In this document: one piece after another, positions 38,746 to 53,989 of the stretch | How the letters are laid out: every line of letters begins with the position of its first letter | Position numbering within the stretch: the first letter of the stretch is position 1 | Source: Ecdyonurus torrentis | Taxonomy: Eukaryota; Arthropoda; Insecta; Ephemeroptera; Heptageniidae | DNA: 64,000 bases | NCBI GenBank assembly: GCA_949318235.1 | Contig: OX439131.1 | Span: 21,670,472 to 21,734,471, forward strand | Direction of reading: 5' to 3' | The notes under the pieces: model-generated | Told to the model about the DNA's origin: nothing | Seen by the model: the letters and a program-made list of their open reading frames with translations, nothing else | The model's database searches: none | Position numbers and translations under genes: made by a program

Positions 38746-40969
38746 CATTATCATAAATGGTATAGACTGAAAACATAATACTGATAATTACTAAGAAAAA
38801 AATAAGCTTGTGGAAGATATACATTGAAATATAAAGATTTCAATTGTATAATGCATGTATTTTGAATAATAAGTAGTTACATTGCATAGTTGAATAATCA
38901 TTTTTAGTTGATAACAGCTTCTATATAAAGCAGAATAATAATTGCTAAAGTATAATATTCTTCCTGATACGTTTGTAAATAAGAATATTGCAGAACTGTG
39001 ATTCTTTTCTTTTGTTGGTTCTATTGTTCCATTGTTTAAGTAAATTTAACATTACAACGTAGAGCATGCCAATGTTTGCCTTCCTTTGCACAAAACATAA
39101 ATTCATACCATATATTTTGTTTAAATTGCAATACGAAGATCAGTTTTTTGAAAAATAAGATATTCTCTCCGTATAATTTACGAGTTTTTAAACAAAAGCA
39201 CATTGTCTGTGCCAGCATAAGAGAGGAGTACATAAGAGGCTTAATATGATATGTCGAGAGAATAGTTTAGCCAAATCAGAGTTTTAGAGTATTTTAACTT
39301 AGGAAATGTAAAAGTGGAGTGGTGAGATTTTAGGGCTTCTTTGTTTTCAGAAGCCCATATTATGCAACTAATTATATTTAAATTCAACAATTTTACAATA
39401 CACTTAAATGTAAGTGAAAGTCAGACAAAAAATCGATTTTTCATATCTAACCTGCCAATTTACACATCGCTTTATAATGATTATTAATTCCTTGCATTAG
39501 AGTGCATTGTTGCACTCTTATCAGTGACCATATTGCTTATTCAATACTTTGTGTGTGCGTGGTGTGTGTGGAAAACTATCTAAGTTTGAAACAATAAAAA
39601 AAATTTTGTGCAAATCTTTAACTATTTAACAGAAATCAATAAATCATTAAATGACAAAAAAAAAAAAAAAAATATTTCCGATTCAAAAATTATTATATTT
39701 CATACTTGTAAAAAAAAGTAGCGTGTAATTTAAAATTCTAGTAATACCAGAGTTATAAGACTTTAGAATTCTCTGTTTTGTATTGTGTGCGCGCGATGGA
39801 AGCCAATTAGTGGCTTGCAATCACAGCTAAGCTCCCGGCTTAATGAGAATGAACCAACATGTTTTATATCAAAATATATGTGTAATTTCTTTTTAATAAC
39901 ACAAAACCTTTTTTTTTATTATATACTTTTAATTTTTTTTATAAATAAATATTTAAAAAAAAAAAAAAAAAAAAAAGGGTAAAACAAAATGAATGTATTT
40001 TTTTTAATGACTCACGGCAATACAATAACGATTCTCTCATCTACATGACATTAATAGTTAAAATACTGGCTTTTTACCATTTTATAAAACGATATAAAAA
40101 TATAGAAAAGGTTACTATACTAATTATTATATACATAATCTTTTTTTTCTTTTTTTTTTTCTTAGTTGCGTATAACATAGGGTCTAGAGATTTATATAAA
40201 ATAAAATATTTGCTTCAAAAATTTTTGGTTTAAGTAAATTTAAGTACTTTAAATCTTGTTACGAACTAACTATTTTAGAAACAAGCCTTGTGGAAAGTTT
40301 GTTTTTATCTCAATTTTTTTTTTTTTTTTTTTTAGATACTGTAGTGTGAACTTTGTTTTAGGTTTTAAATGGTAACGTTTTCTGATATAGTTAGAAAAAA
40401 ATAGTTTTTATTATTTAATTATTATTAAACATTATACCTGTCTGCTGTACGATTAAAAAAAAAAAAAAAAAAACAGTCGCAATATTGAATTATATTTTAT
40501 TCAAATTTTACAATTTTCAAATTTTAACTTTAATATTCTTTTATAAAATAATAAATATTATAAAATATTCAGAAGTTAAAAAAAAAAAAAAAAAATCACA
40601 CTAACTTATGGATGCTTGATCGTATATAATTATATAATAAAAACAAAGACCTTTATTTTCTATTTCTAGTCTTTGATAAAAAATTTTCATGCTATTTACA
40701 GCATGAAAGAAAAAAGGAACTATATTTATATTTGAATTAAAATATGTGAGTTGTAAAAATTTAATTACAAGAGGAAATAATAAAAAAAATTAAAAGAGAA
40801 ATATGTTATTGAATATTTTTATATAAAACGAAGTTGTAAAGCAATAAAAGCTCGATATAAATTAAATATTGCTGTTATTGTAATTGGCCAATATAATACA
40901 AAAATATTAAAAGAGTGTAACAATATTATCTAAATTTGTCCTTCCAGTTTCTTGTCCTTTTATAATAGC

Positions 40970-41104
<135 letters not shown>

Positions 41105-41936
41105 AAAGGAAAGAAAAAAATTGTGAGATTTATTTTTGATCCGACAACATTTGCAAGTAAAATTTTCCACCATATTTTATCTTGTCGATTGGAATAACTC
41201 GACCCGCCAGCTAGCAAGCAGCAACGCGCGAGTTTACTGCATAATGGAATGAGCACCAAGTTTATTTAAATACCAAGCTTTCTCTCTTGTTATTTGGTTT
41301 ACAAATGATATAAAAATCCATATTTCCTCACACTAAAACAACACAATGTATATTTTCGTACATTATATTATATATATATATATTTTATATAGATTTGCTA
41401 TAAACTCTAAAATAAAGATAAGTAAAATCGTGAATTTTTTGTTAGTGACTCGATGACGCGTTAAGTCACACTCAATTACGTGGATAAGCTTTGTCAACTT
41501 TTAGTTAATCGTATTCACTGGTAATTCATGTAAACACTATTATAGTCACCGATATACATAAGTTAACTTTTTCCCCTTAAACCATTTAGTAATATATTTA
41601 ATAGTAACTTATATTATAATAAAGTGATGCAAAAAATAATAATAATAATAATAGTAATGACAATAAAAAATCAAATAAATAACAATTAAAATATATTGAA
41701 CTTACAGAACTTTTTTGTTTAAGATCCTTTCTTATTTACAATATTCGATATTCACAGAACTTTCTATGTTGTTGTTAAATGATAAAGTATCATAGTTATT
41801 ATTATTTTGTAACTAATTTATTGTAATTTAATATATTTTATAAATTACCATAAATATATAATACCTTAATTTTTTATTATAGCATGAATTTATTGGTAAT
41901 ATAAACGGAAATAAAAGTTTGATGTATTAAAAAACT

Positions 41937-41949
41937 GTGTGTGTGTGTT

Positions 41950-42039
<90 letters not shown>
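41937..42039. repeat. (GT)n/(AT)n compound microsatellite
   Basis: A short GT block followed by a long AT run with one C. Confidence 0.95.
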
Positions 42040-42040
<1 letters not shown>

Positions 42041-42674
42041 TGTATATAACATGTGTTTAAAAACTAGCAGTTAAATTGAAGTTACTTAAGTACTTGATAG
42101 CGAGGTTTCATGGCTAACCCTCATTTTTCACCTTGTTACTTGATGTCGCGAAAAAAAAATAATTATATTAGAGATAAAAAAGAAAATACATATATACGAT
42201 AAAGTACTGAGATTTTTTACTTCTTTATCTGATTGAATGTTCTTTTTAATTTAACATTACTATATAGGGTTAAGTTCTAGGTTACAAAGTTTCGAGGTCA
42301 CAGTTTGTAGAGTAAATTTATATCAATGATGAAGTATTGTATAGAATTATAAGAGATTGAACTGAAAAAGTATAATATTGATATACGAGTATTATCATTG
42401 AAAATAAACGTTTGTTTTATATAGGCACAAATATAAAGTACTCATATTTAGAATTTAATATACTAATTAACCATTATATAATTACTCAAGACAAGTAAAT
42501 TTTATAATTAGTGACGCTAATTCATTACATCAATAAAAGGAAGGTATTTTTTTTAAGTGTTATATATAAAGATTTAATGCAAATTTAAAAGCTTAAAAAT
42601 TCCATTATTTATAATGAGAGATGTGACTTGCAAAAAGTTTTGCTAAAGTGACAAGCTTTCCTTTTTCCTTTTTT

Positions 42675-42677
<3 letters not shown>

Positions 42678-42707
<30 letters not shown>
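42678..42707. repeat. poly-T tract
   Basis: A pure T run of about 30 bp. Confidence 0.93.
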
Positions 42708-42710
<3 letters not shown>

Positions 42711-44577
42711 CCATCTTTGTATATTTTCTTTTGCTTCCATATAAAGATGCAGCCAAGTTTCCAGGTCACTTCCATTAATTTTTTTTCTCCGCCTTGTCTT
42801 GTGTCCAAATTCTTTGGTCAACATTCTAACGTTCCTTACTGTTTTTACTAACAACACACATAAAAAAAAGTTGTTTTTTTTTCTTTTATTTTTATAAAGT
42901 AAGCACTAAAAAAATTAACGTTTTGAAACACGAGAGAGTAAAAAGAAAAAAAATTCTTGACATTCAAATGTTTTTTGTTGTAATTACTTCTAGACATGCA
43001 ATTTTAAAACATTTCTTTTTGTAATTTTTATTTATTTTAACTTTTTTTCTTACTTCTGGATAAGACAGTCATAGAAAAAAACAACTTTACAACTCAATAG
43101 AAACAGAAAAAAAGTGTACTTCAGAACTTTATAATAATAACAGGAAAGTTATGTAAAGAACACGGATAAAAGAAATTACGAAATGTAATCTGCATATGTG
43201 ACTACTTTTATAGCATAAAGGTTGGTGTTTTGGATTTTTAACATTAATTATGCTATACAACATATTTTTTATTCTATAAAACTTTAATCGTTATTATTGA
43301 AACTACGTTCTTACAAATAAATGTTGCTAAAATTGGACTAATTTTTATTCTTTTTTATTCTGAGTACCAAATGATGGCAATATTTTAGAGAAAACTGGAT
43401 AATAGGTTCAAATTTAATATAATTGCCAAACCTATTTAATACAATTAAACAAACAATACCGTTGCTAAATATTTTATTGTATATTTTCATATCTCTACCT
43501 TACGTACAGAATGAGAAGAATGTTATAATATAAGGAATATATTATACTATTTTAGTGAAACATTAATTGAAGTTATATTTAAAAATGTAATTTCATCACA
43601 AAGAGGGTTTGACTTCGTACACTGTGTGCTCTACTAAACATACGACTTTAAAATTAATCCATGCTATAACACTCTGTAACAAAAGAGGGAGAGAGGTAGA
43701 GTGAAAGAGCGTTCAGGAATGCACTAACATTTTCTTGCAAACTTCAAAGCAATTCAACTTTTGTGGTATATTTCCCTGAAGCATAAAAATAATTTTTACT
43801 AAACCTTACGCTTGTAATTCTCATCTCTAAAATTTCACCACATGATATTCTTTTTGTTAAAAATATTTACCTCGAATGAGTTTTTTTTTATTGTAATAAT
43901 CTAGAAGAGGTAGATACAATAATAAAATATGAATGAAAAACTTGAAGTTCTATTTTTATGTTGTCACACGAAAAAAAAAAAAAAAAAAAAAACGCACCTT
44001 GAAATTTTAATAATGTCTCGTGGCGTATAAAGTAAACAGTAATATAGATTTTTCGCAACTATTTTGTTTCGTCGGAAAAAAAAATGATAGTTAATTTTCT
44101 TAATAATATAAATAAATAATACTTTTAAAAAATATAAATATCACGTAAACTTTTAAGTACAGTACATTACATTTAATATTTTTGTCTTATTGTGCTTTGC
44201 TTTATAAATATTTTGCAAGATTACGTTATTTTGCGTGTATGTTTATGTACAGTACATATATTCAGTATTATACAATATGTTCAATTATTTTCAAAAATTT
44301 GTATGTTCAGATTAAAATTTATATTCGTTTTTTGTAGATACAAAAAAGAATTTTTGGTATAAATATATCATTGTTATATGTATAAAAAAATACACATTCT
44401 TTATAAAGCTTCCTTATAAGATAGCTTGCTTAGTACTAAAATATCAAAATATACTGTGTATATATATTTTTTATTATGCCTTCAGTTTTTTTTCCAGTAT
44501 TTATAACAATACAACTACTATAACAATTTAGTATGTTATATATAAAAATATTGAATGATGTTTTCCAATTCATATAC

Positions 44578-44581
44578 TATA

Positions 44582-44654
<73 letters not shown>
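44578..44654. repeat. (AT)n microsatellite
   Basis: An AT run with one phase slip. Confidence 0.96.
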
Positions 44655-44657
<3 letters not shown>

Positions 44658-44800
44658 GAAACTTGATGTAGAAATAATAAGATAAAGTCACGTTGAACGA
44701 AACGAAAATGTTGAAGACTTACGCATTGTTTGTTCCTGAATCTACCTCGCGGGGATGAAAACAAAATTAGTTCCTTCTAAAGTGACTTCTTTTCTCTCTT

Positions 44801-44910
<110 letters not shown>

Positions 44911-45383
44911 CTTCTTGCATGTATATACGTAAAACTACTAAAGAGAGAAAGAAAAACAATTTTATCTCGTCAACGTCTTAAAAAATACCAATTTAAACAT
45001 TATTATTATAAATGAAAATGTTTGTCGGAGATTTACAACTTCTTAAATTAAATATGAGACTGAAGATTGAAGAAAAATAACTGTATTTTTTATACACTAT
45101 TTTTTATTCAACTTATAGAAAGTCAGAAGAGGAAAAAAAATGAATAATATTAAATTATTGGAAAACAAGATCAACGTAGCAAGACAAAAAATATTCAAAT
45201 TAATTTTAAGTAACATTTTTTTTTTCTGAAACAAAGTTAAATTTTAATACAAAAATTTATTCTGAATAATACATTTTTGTATTGATTTATACACGTTAAA
45301 ATATAAATAAAGAAAAATAAAAGTTTTATTTTATATTTTTCTTAACTTTGAATGTTTTAAATAAAATAACGTTTTATTATTAT

Positions 45384-45390
<7 letters not shown>

Positions 45391-45414
<24 letters not shown>
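45391..45414. repeat. poly-T tract
   Basis: A pure T run of 24 bp. A second T run lies at 45617-45640. Confidence 0.92.
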
Positions 45415-46062
45415 GAAACATAAAAAATATTTAAGAGATTTTGTTTGTATTTTAGTTTTTTTTCTGGATAAAAAGTGAGGCAGAAAGAAGAATTGTATTT
45501 TATAAATGTTGCGAGAGATTCTAAATTTATAAAAACAGTGAAATATCAGTCAGCAGAGTAGGGAAAATACCAACATATCTGTCACTTGAGACACATGTTG
45601 CCTTTCGTTCTTCTTCTTTTTTTTTTTTTTTTTTTTTTTTACATTTTTTATACAATTTTACCAGATTTTTGTACCATCTCACAGTAAATTTTAAAAACAT
45701 AAACTTCACAACACTAAACTTATAATCCTTACTCTCTTCTTACTTCTCTCCTTCCCACTTTTTTTGTCCTTAAAAATTTGGTTATTTATGTTAATGCAAA
45801 TTCTTTTGGTTAGCTTAATGGTATTAACGTTATCGATTTATTTTTAAGTGTATTATAAATATAAATATACTATATACTTTGAAAAACCCAAAGAGAGTTT
45901 TAGAAACTTTCTTAAACATAAATATTAGCCGACATAATTTCTTAGATTAAGTTTCTTAGCTACTTATTTTCAATGCTACATAAAAAAAAAATTTAAGATA
46001 GGAGTTGAAAACTTTGTTAATAACTTCTTAAGATTTACCTCAGTACCCTAGTAACTAATCAG

Positions 46063-46065
<3 letters not shown>

Positions 46066-46130
<65 letters not shown>
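46066..46130. repeat. (AT)n microsatellite
   Basis: An AT run shortly before the decayed SINE fragment. Confidence 0.96.
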
Positions 46131-46135
<5 letters not shown>

Positions 46136-46174
46136 TACTATTCTGTGTTACATCGATACCATCAGCAAAAAAAA

Positions 46175-46325
46175 TCAACATATACAATAGAACCACACAA
46201 ACTAACTGGCCACGTCATAAAAGAGAGCCTGGCATTCACCATGGGAGGGTAGAAAAACCGCGTAAAAATCTATAGGTAAAAGCTGTTCGATTCAATCACA
46301 TTAATAAATATACGCATCGTACTTA
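46175..46325 (-). mobile_element. Diverged SINE fragment related to the 33-kb copy
   Basis: The plus-strand segment aligns with 33120-33270. Shared blocks in order are GGCCACG (46208 against 33155), ATTCACCATG, a TAGA..AAACCG.G.AAA block, and ATCACAT. Substitutions are frequent and the tRNA-like head is not recognisable, so this is an old partial copy in the same orientation. Confidence 0.6.
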
Positions 46326-48050
46326 AATTTTTCTAGCTGCAATTCTTAAGGATAAGAAATTTGGAGTTACGTTGTTTTCCAGAAGGCTAAAGGAGGCTAT
46401 GAGTAGTATTGAATTCATAAAATTAAAAAATATACCTTCTTGTCTTTTAATCCATTTAAAGTAAATGATAACCAATATTCATAAAAAAAAAATCAGGACC
46501 TATGGCCAGCAGATAAGAGTGAAAAAATTATTGAAATTGACATGAGACTTTAAGAGGTAATGATATTAATAAATTAAAAATTTACATAGTAACACTCTTA
46601 CCCTTATTTTAACATGAATAAAGTTGTGGGAAAAAAAACTACTTTAATAACTTTTATTTAAATCACCGCATTGCTTCATTTCTAAACCCTAATGTTTACT
46701 TAATATTGCATAATCGTGCATGTTACCGTAAAGAACAGTAAGTTACATAGACGATACAAAGTATTGTGTATATAATATTGTAATACATGTTACTCATACT
46801 ATAGTGATTCTCATTCACAGTTGCCTTAAGTTAGAACACTCTATGCTCAAACATTTGCCTAAGCCACAGGATACTTGAGAGTTCTAATATATTATGCAGC
46901 TCTTACTCATACTATACCTATTATATTCATCCCATGCGGAAGTAACAAGTATATAAATATTTCATGTATTTTAACTTTCTCATATTTTGTGTGAAAATGT
47001 ATAACAAAAAAAATATCAATTTAACTAGTACATAAAATAATTAGCTATTTTGTAAGTGTTATATTAAAATTTTAAATAAAAATTCACTTGATAATATGTA
47101 AGTTTTAGTTTAGAAATATTATAAATGTAATAATTTAAGCTCAATCAGATAAAATTTTATTTTTTAGTTTGTAGAAAAATTTACATTTTATGGAAGAAAA
47201 AAAAAAAAAAAAAAAAAAACGAACAAAAGCTACATAACCTACTAGATACTTAAACCATGATAGTTGCAAAAATTAGACGCACAGAACTCTAAATTTTAAT
47301 GGTTGAGTAGTTACAGTAATTCAAGTTGATAAGCCTAGATTTAGTAAGAAAATTTATTAGTAAGGTGAAATGCAAGCTTAACAAACACATTGAAGATTAA
47401 GCCTATTGTTCTTTGATTAGTGGGCAAATAAGAATAGAAGTGATGTTGCAAAAGGTTGTGAAATTACTTGGATTATGTACTCTTTGTGTAGTGGTTAATC
47501 TGGTAACTATGGTCACCTTTTTTTTGTTTGTGTATGTCGAATTTCGTTACAGGAAGTAATTTTTCAAATAGTCTTAATTGTTTATTCATCCTTAACGGAC
47601 AAAGACAAAACTTCATCAATATTATACAGGGTATCATAAAAGTGTAAAATTTTATATGTATCAATATTGAGTCTGTTTTCCATTTGTTGTAATTAATTCT
47701 TTATTTTGATGCAACTTTTTTTTTCTATGAAAAAAACTTACATAAAATGTAATGATACTAGTATTTAATGTGTTTTAAATAGGATTAGAAAATTAATGGA
47801 CCCTCAAAAATTCCAAAGCTATAAGCTATATTTTGTTGTCCCCTCTGCACTTTAGGGTTAAAATCAATATTATATACACTATGAAGTATACAAGCGTCGA
47901 TGATATTACAAAAATGAGGAAAATGTAGGCTCGTCACAGCTGCGAGTACAAAATGAGAGTTGGGCTTAACGTATAGAAAAAGAAAAAAAAAAGTGAAGCG
48001 GACTGAAAAAGTATGCTTGGTTTGCATAAAAAAGGGGTAGCCAGTGAGAT

Positions 48051-48052
<2 letters not shown>

Positions 48053-48118
<66 letters not shown>
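48053..48118. repeat. (GA)n microsatellite
   Basis: A GA run. A poly-T run follows at 48202-48228. Confidence 0.97.
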
Positions 48119-48119
<1 letters not shown>

Positions 48120-50199
48120 GTGTTAGTATCGAGTGGAAAAGTTTAACATTCTTTTTTTCTTACTTCAAGTAAGACAGCCATTTCAAACTACAGATGGTTA
48201 CCTTTTTTTTTTTTTTTTTTTTTTTTTTCCTTCTTCTTCTTTTCCTTTTACATTTTTCTTTAAGAAAACTTTTTCTTCTTATCGTCCTTTTTTTTTTACT
48301 GGAATTTTTATCTCGTTTTAGTCTTTTCGCATATTTTTTTACCTCATGTAACCTTCCTCATCCCCCAAAGTGACATCCTTTTCCACCCCATCTCTCCATC
48401 CTCCCCCAGAAAAAAAATACTTGTATGTCCGCAATCATTTCTCAATTTCAACATTTCGTATGTAACTTCGTGTTTACTAAATCACAGATTTAAATATGTA
48501 TATATATATATATATGTTGTAGAGAATTTCCATAACATTATTTTAAACTTATACGTAAATGATATACTATACTGATGTTGCTTTATAAATATACTTTCTT
48601 TATAACAAGTATTGTTTTACATAAAATTGATAAATTAGTAATTTTTTTTATTCTACAGATATCAATATATAATAACCATTATCCAGAGTATTCTATGCAC
48701 AGATTTTGTTTTAAACAAATATTCTCTTAAAAAGTCTAGAGTCTAGGGCTAATAAAAATGTAAAAAACAGAAGACCATCATTAAAAATAGTAAACTTAAG
48801 TTATGAATTAATGAATACAGAATCTTGAGATTCATAGAACTGCTTCATAGTTCAATGATTTACAAATAAAAAATAATAATTATATGCAATTCATAAAAGT
48901 TAAATATAATAGAAATACAATGTTATTTAATATTAATAAAATGAATTATTTAACGTAGAATTTAAACATAAAACGAGTTCTCTTTGAAAAAAAAAAGTCT
49001 CATGATAATTCCATTGAGTTTTTATTTAAAAAAAAAAAAAAGAAAGAAAGAAATTTAATTGTGAGTCCAACTAGAAGTACATGCTTCTACGCTTTTATAA
49101 AATGTGTTCATTTTAATAATTTTTTCTTCAACATCATTATTATTACAGTCTTTTCCTTTTCTTTTTTTTTTTTTTTTTTTTTTTTTTCCTCTCATACAGT
49201 ATAATGAGTTTTATTTTTTCCGTCTATTATTTGTCACTCTGTGTTCATTTTATCAGATTGTCTTCTATTTTTCACATGTGAATGAAGTTTATTAATTCAT
49301 ACTTTTTGTTACATTTTTTTTACCCCTAGTATATTATTGATTACAATTTTAATGAATGTGTATACATATAATTAGTTCATATTTTGGAACTTCGTTACAT
49401 TTTGTTTGTTTGACTTTTTTTTTTTTTTTTATTTGTAATTTTTTTATCATTGTTATTTCAGTTTTATTATATTTTTAATTATTAGCTAACTTTGTTACTA
49501 TAAATAATACCTAAAATTAAAAATTGTAAATACTTGAATCATAGATGGTTTATTACAAATTTAAAATATTATTTATTTAAAATATTTCAATACAAATTCT
49601 AAAAATTAGATAAACTCATTAATTTATTTATTCATCAGATAATCTGTGATTTTACTAGTGATATAAAATTGGAACTCATACTAATTACAAACACATCAGT
49701 AAATTTCAATTAATTGAATGCTTCGATTCTAATGCATTTAAGAAACATTTTTTAAAAATGCTTCAAACAAAAGGTTGAAATTTAATGAACAATCCTTTCT
49801 GTTAAATAATTCACATTATTATTTTTTTAATATATACACTGATAAAAAATTCAAAACCGTCTTTTTATATTTTTCGCTGTCTTGAATCGTAATATTTAAT
49901 TAATATGAAATATTAATAACCATGTTAAGATAAAAAAAAAAAAAAGGACCATAAAAATTTCAATAAATTTTACCATATTAAATAAAAAAAAGTAGAAAAT
50001 TTTCATATAAAAAAATCCATAGAGATGTCAAGAAAAATAAAATTAGGCTATAATTCTTTTTATTTTTGATGCCGCTGGTATAATAAAATATGATATGAGT
50101 GATGGAAGAATATAAAATGTGAAAAGAAGGTTAGCAGTATACAGTAGCAGCTGCCAAATTTTACATACATACACACAAAGTAGGCTAGTGGCTTGGCAA

Positions 50200-50202
<3 letters not shown>

Positions 50203-50265
<63 letters not shown>
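50203..50265. repeat. (GA)n microsatellite
   Basis: Uninterrupted GA run. Confidence 0.97.
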
Positions 50266-50266
<1 letters not shown>

Positions 50267-51160
50267 AACATAAACTGAGAGCATATTAATTCGAAGGTTC
50301 TTACATATAAGCCCTGCTTTTCCTATTGCTTGCTTGCCTTTAGGCGACAGATGGTGGACCTCTAAACTACCCTCTCTCGTGCGTATTTTTATACCCTCTA
50401 ACACAAACATGCAGTGATTGGATACCTAAAAGTGACCCCTTTTTACCAACGTCACCTAACACTTACTATTAAACTCCTCTATATAATACTGCAAATTACT
50501 AAAGCTTCACGAAGCTGCAAATGTGTTATTTTATACTTATTTGATGTAAATAGACATAAAAAATCTATAGTGAAATGAATATCATATAAACATTATATTA
50601 ATTAATGCATAGGGACATTTTCGTAAGTAAATTAAATTTCTAAATTTATAAACAGTGAAGGAAATTACTAGGGATTCAGTAAAGTAAATTTTTTAATAAA
50701 GGCTCCAGATTCCAGTTATATTTTGAAGTTTATTATAATAATACATAAAAATAAGATGAACTTTTTTGAAATTTTGAATTAAAACACGAATTATGAGTTT
50801 ATTGACAAGTACAAAATGACCCGTTAGAAAAAAATTATAATATAGAAAAATCAAATAAAATGTAAAAAACATGCAAGTAATTTATACAGTGCTAATAATA
50901 TAAAAAAATTATAATTATTTGTTCATTTCTCATGTACGTTCATTTGTTTAGGTTTGCTACATTCATATATTTACTATTTTCTTAATAACTATAACACAAT
51001 GCATACGTAATTTTGCATTACAGTATTTATTAAATTTTTACTATATACATAACTACAACATAAGATATTCTCGAAAAACAATTTCGTTGTAACAAACTTT
51101 TAAATTAAAGTAATAAATATTTCTTGATACTATGTAAGGGTTTAAAATTAAGAGAGCAAC

Positions 51161-51161
51161 A

Positions 51162-51197
<36 letters not shown>

Positions 51198-51198
51198 A
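51161..51198. repeat. (GT)n(GA)n compound microsatellite
   Basis: A short GT block passes into GA. Confidence 0.93.
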
Positions 51199-51456
51199 AG
51201 TGAAAGAGATTATTTTGTATAAATCCATGCAAATCAGTTTTTGAAATTAGAAACAAAAAAGGAGAGGAAGAAAAAGAGAGAATATAGTGATGAACTTTAA
51301 TGTAAAAAATAATTATTTTTTATCACATAAACGTACACACAAAAAATGTTATTACATTTTTTTTTTTTCGCCAGGTAAAAATGTTTTAACTAGAGTTTAT
51401 ATCTCTCATTAAATTGTACATTTACATGTTCTAAACTTCTTTTTTTTTAATATATG

Positions 51457-51459
<3 letters not shown>

Positions 51460-51551
<92 letters not shown>
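51460..51551. repeat. (AT)n microsatellite
   Basis: An AT run of about 92 bp. Confidence 0.97.
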
Positions 51552-51552
<1 letters not shown>

Positions 51553-52598
51553 TTTTATTATTATTAAATTTAAGTAGCACAAATCAGAATTAAAACACAC
51601 TTATATTGTACTTAATTTCTAAGCTTTATATTTAATGACCTTACAACTAGAGAGCCAATCAAATTATAAAGTTTATAATATCACGTGACATATGTCTAAA
51701 CTTTGATTGGAGGAAAGTACATTTTATTATTAAACATTATTATATAAGATCAAAATGTAACAATAAAAAAGTTATAAAAGTTTCAGAGGATGCTTTTTAT
51801 AAAATTTTAAGTATATTTAATACGATTTTAAACTTTTTAAATAGTCTTTAAAACTTCTATTTCAAAGAAAATGTATATAAAACTATTATTATTACTTTTT
51901 TCTTTTTTTAATATACTTTGTTTTCTTTACTATTCAAAACCAATGTATTTTTTATACTCAAATATAGTTCTGGTTGATTAAAAAAAAAGCAAATTTTTTA
52001 TTAAATCCCTAAATTATATTTAAATTTTAAGTGCATGTATATATTAAAAACTTGGCATGCTTTAGAGATATTACTTTTGAGAATCATAATATAACTATTC
52101 AATTCTTTCGATTTTTTGTAGTAATAATAACAATATTGGTGGAACTTTATTCGTCTGCATGGTATTTTACATGATACAATAGAATAAATGCATATATTAT
52201 TTTTAATAGTAAAAAACAATATGTAAATATTTAAATATATATAAATACTAGCTTATTACTGTTAAAGTTTAGATCCAAAAGTGATCTATGTACCCAAAAA
52301 TGCATACGATTTAAAGTTTGTGTAAACTCAGTTAGGTAAAATAAATTGGTCTAGTAAATTTGTTTTAAAGAAAAATAATTAATTCCAAGTTACAGATTGC
52401 AAGGTATATGTTAAGTTTGGTCAGGTGATGAATTGTAGGTACTGACATTGGTTGTGTCTGCATTTGTCAATGTCACTTGCTATAGTACCCACGCATAAGT
52501 CGAAACATCAACATTTAACCAGAGAATTTAACTTTGTGGGTAAAAATCATTGAAATAAAAAGTTTATTTAAAAAAATCCTTTGTTCTTTAATCTTCAA

Positions 52599-52600
<2 letters not shown>

Positions 52601-52672
<72 letters not shown>
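52601..52672. repeat. (CT)n microsatellite
   Basis: Uninterrupted CT run. Confidence 0.97.
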
Positions 52673-52676
<4 letters not shown>

Positions 52677-53935
52677 ATAACACTACTTAAATTTTTTTAA
52701 ATAAATATTCTCGCTTCAATCGTTTTTAATATTAATAAAAAGCTTTTTTTTTTCCTTTTTTTTATATTCCGTTCTCATTTTTTATTTCACGATTTATTTA
52801 AAGTGTAGTTGAGAAATGTGAGTTTGAAATCAATGGGACAGAAACACTAAGTTATATCATTAATAAATTAAATGCGCCTAAAGTTGGGCAGCTTGTCTGC
52901 ACATGAAGTGCCGACAGTAAAAAAGTATCTCTCCAAGCACCAATAGACGGTCAATATTTTAAACAGATGAACCAATTCTTTTTTTTTTTAACATTACTCA
53001 CTTTTTATATTTTTTAAATTATAAAGCATTAATCTAATCATACAAAAGAGAAGTTTTGCTAGATATTATTTTAATATAGTCAATATTTTTGTTGGGGAAA
53101 AAAAAAAGTAAAATAAACAATATGATCACTATAAAAAAAACATAGAACTTTTAAATCGCAGCAATAAACATTCATTTTATTATACTGAATTTGAGATAAG
53201 CATTAGCTCCAATCATCAATGATTTATTTAATTTATGACACAAAAGTTACTAATTATAGAAAATTTAACATCTAACTCCAACTTTTTTTTATGTTTAGAA
53301 AACAATATAATACGACTAAAATATTATAAATGATTATTTAATCAATTGCAAGACTGAAAGTCTAATTTATATGATAACTTTACATTATAGCAACATTGTT
53401 ATATTTTATAATGTAAAAATTAAACAATACATAAAAATCGCCTATTAATACAGTATCTCTCATTTATGGGGCTACATATTGTAATGTATTACACAACCCG
53501 CCAAAAACTAGAAAAAAAATAGTTACATCCAGATGTCCCCACTTTATCACAACTTGTGATTAAGAAATGATGATTAAATTTTATAATTATTAACTTTAAT
53601 ATTATAATATGTATTATGTGCATTATAAACATGCCAAATTTTGTATATTCCCGTTAGTTAGCTTTGAAAAAAAGGGGTACATACAGTTGAACCCAACTTA
53701 TTTCTAGTTTTGGGTTTGCAAGCTGTATATGTGTATAATAAGCTATGAAGTCAATTTTTAGAAAATCTACTCGATCTCTTGCCATAAAAATAAGACTCAT
53801 ACAAAAAGTAGTGTGTATTATAAAGTACGTAACCTAACACCTTTGCACTACCTTTCTTGGCAGATAAACAAAAACACAAAAACTCAATTTTTATACAATT
53901 TCTTTTTCTGTATAACAACTTTTTGCCTTCTTATA

Positions 53936-53936
<1 letters not shown>

Positions 53937-53985
<49 letters not shown>
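53937..53985. repeat. poly-A tract, 49 bp
   Basis: The longest homopolymer in the window. No retroelement body is recognisable before it. Confidence 0.95.

Positions 53986-53989
<4 letters not shown>

Noticed and set aside
47785..48027. An 80-codon minus-strand frame
   Set aside because: Cys/Phe-rich chance frame in AT-rich DNA, with no domain or splice context.
50060..50410. A 116-codon minus-strand frame starting MFVLEGIKIRTREGSLEV
   Set aside because: The first 35 codons look less repetitive, but the rest is a (GA)n array and AT-rich sequence. There is no family match and no supporting signals.
53937..53985. Poly-A tail of a processed pseudogene
   Set aside because: No gene-like or element-like body precedes the A run on the plus strand, so it is better treated as a homopolymer.
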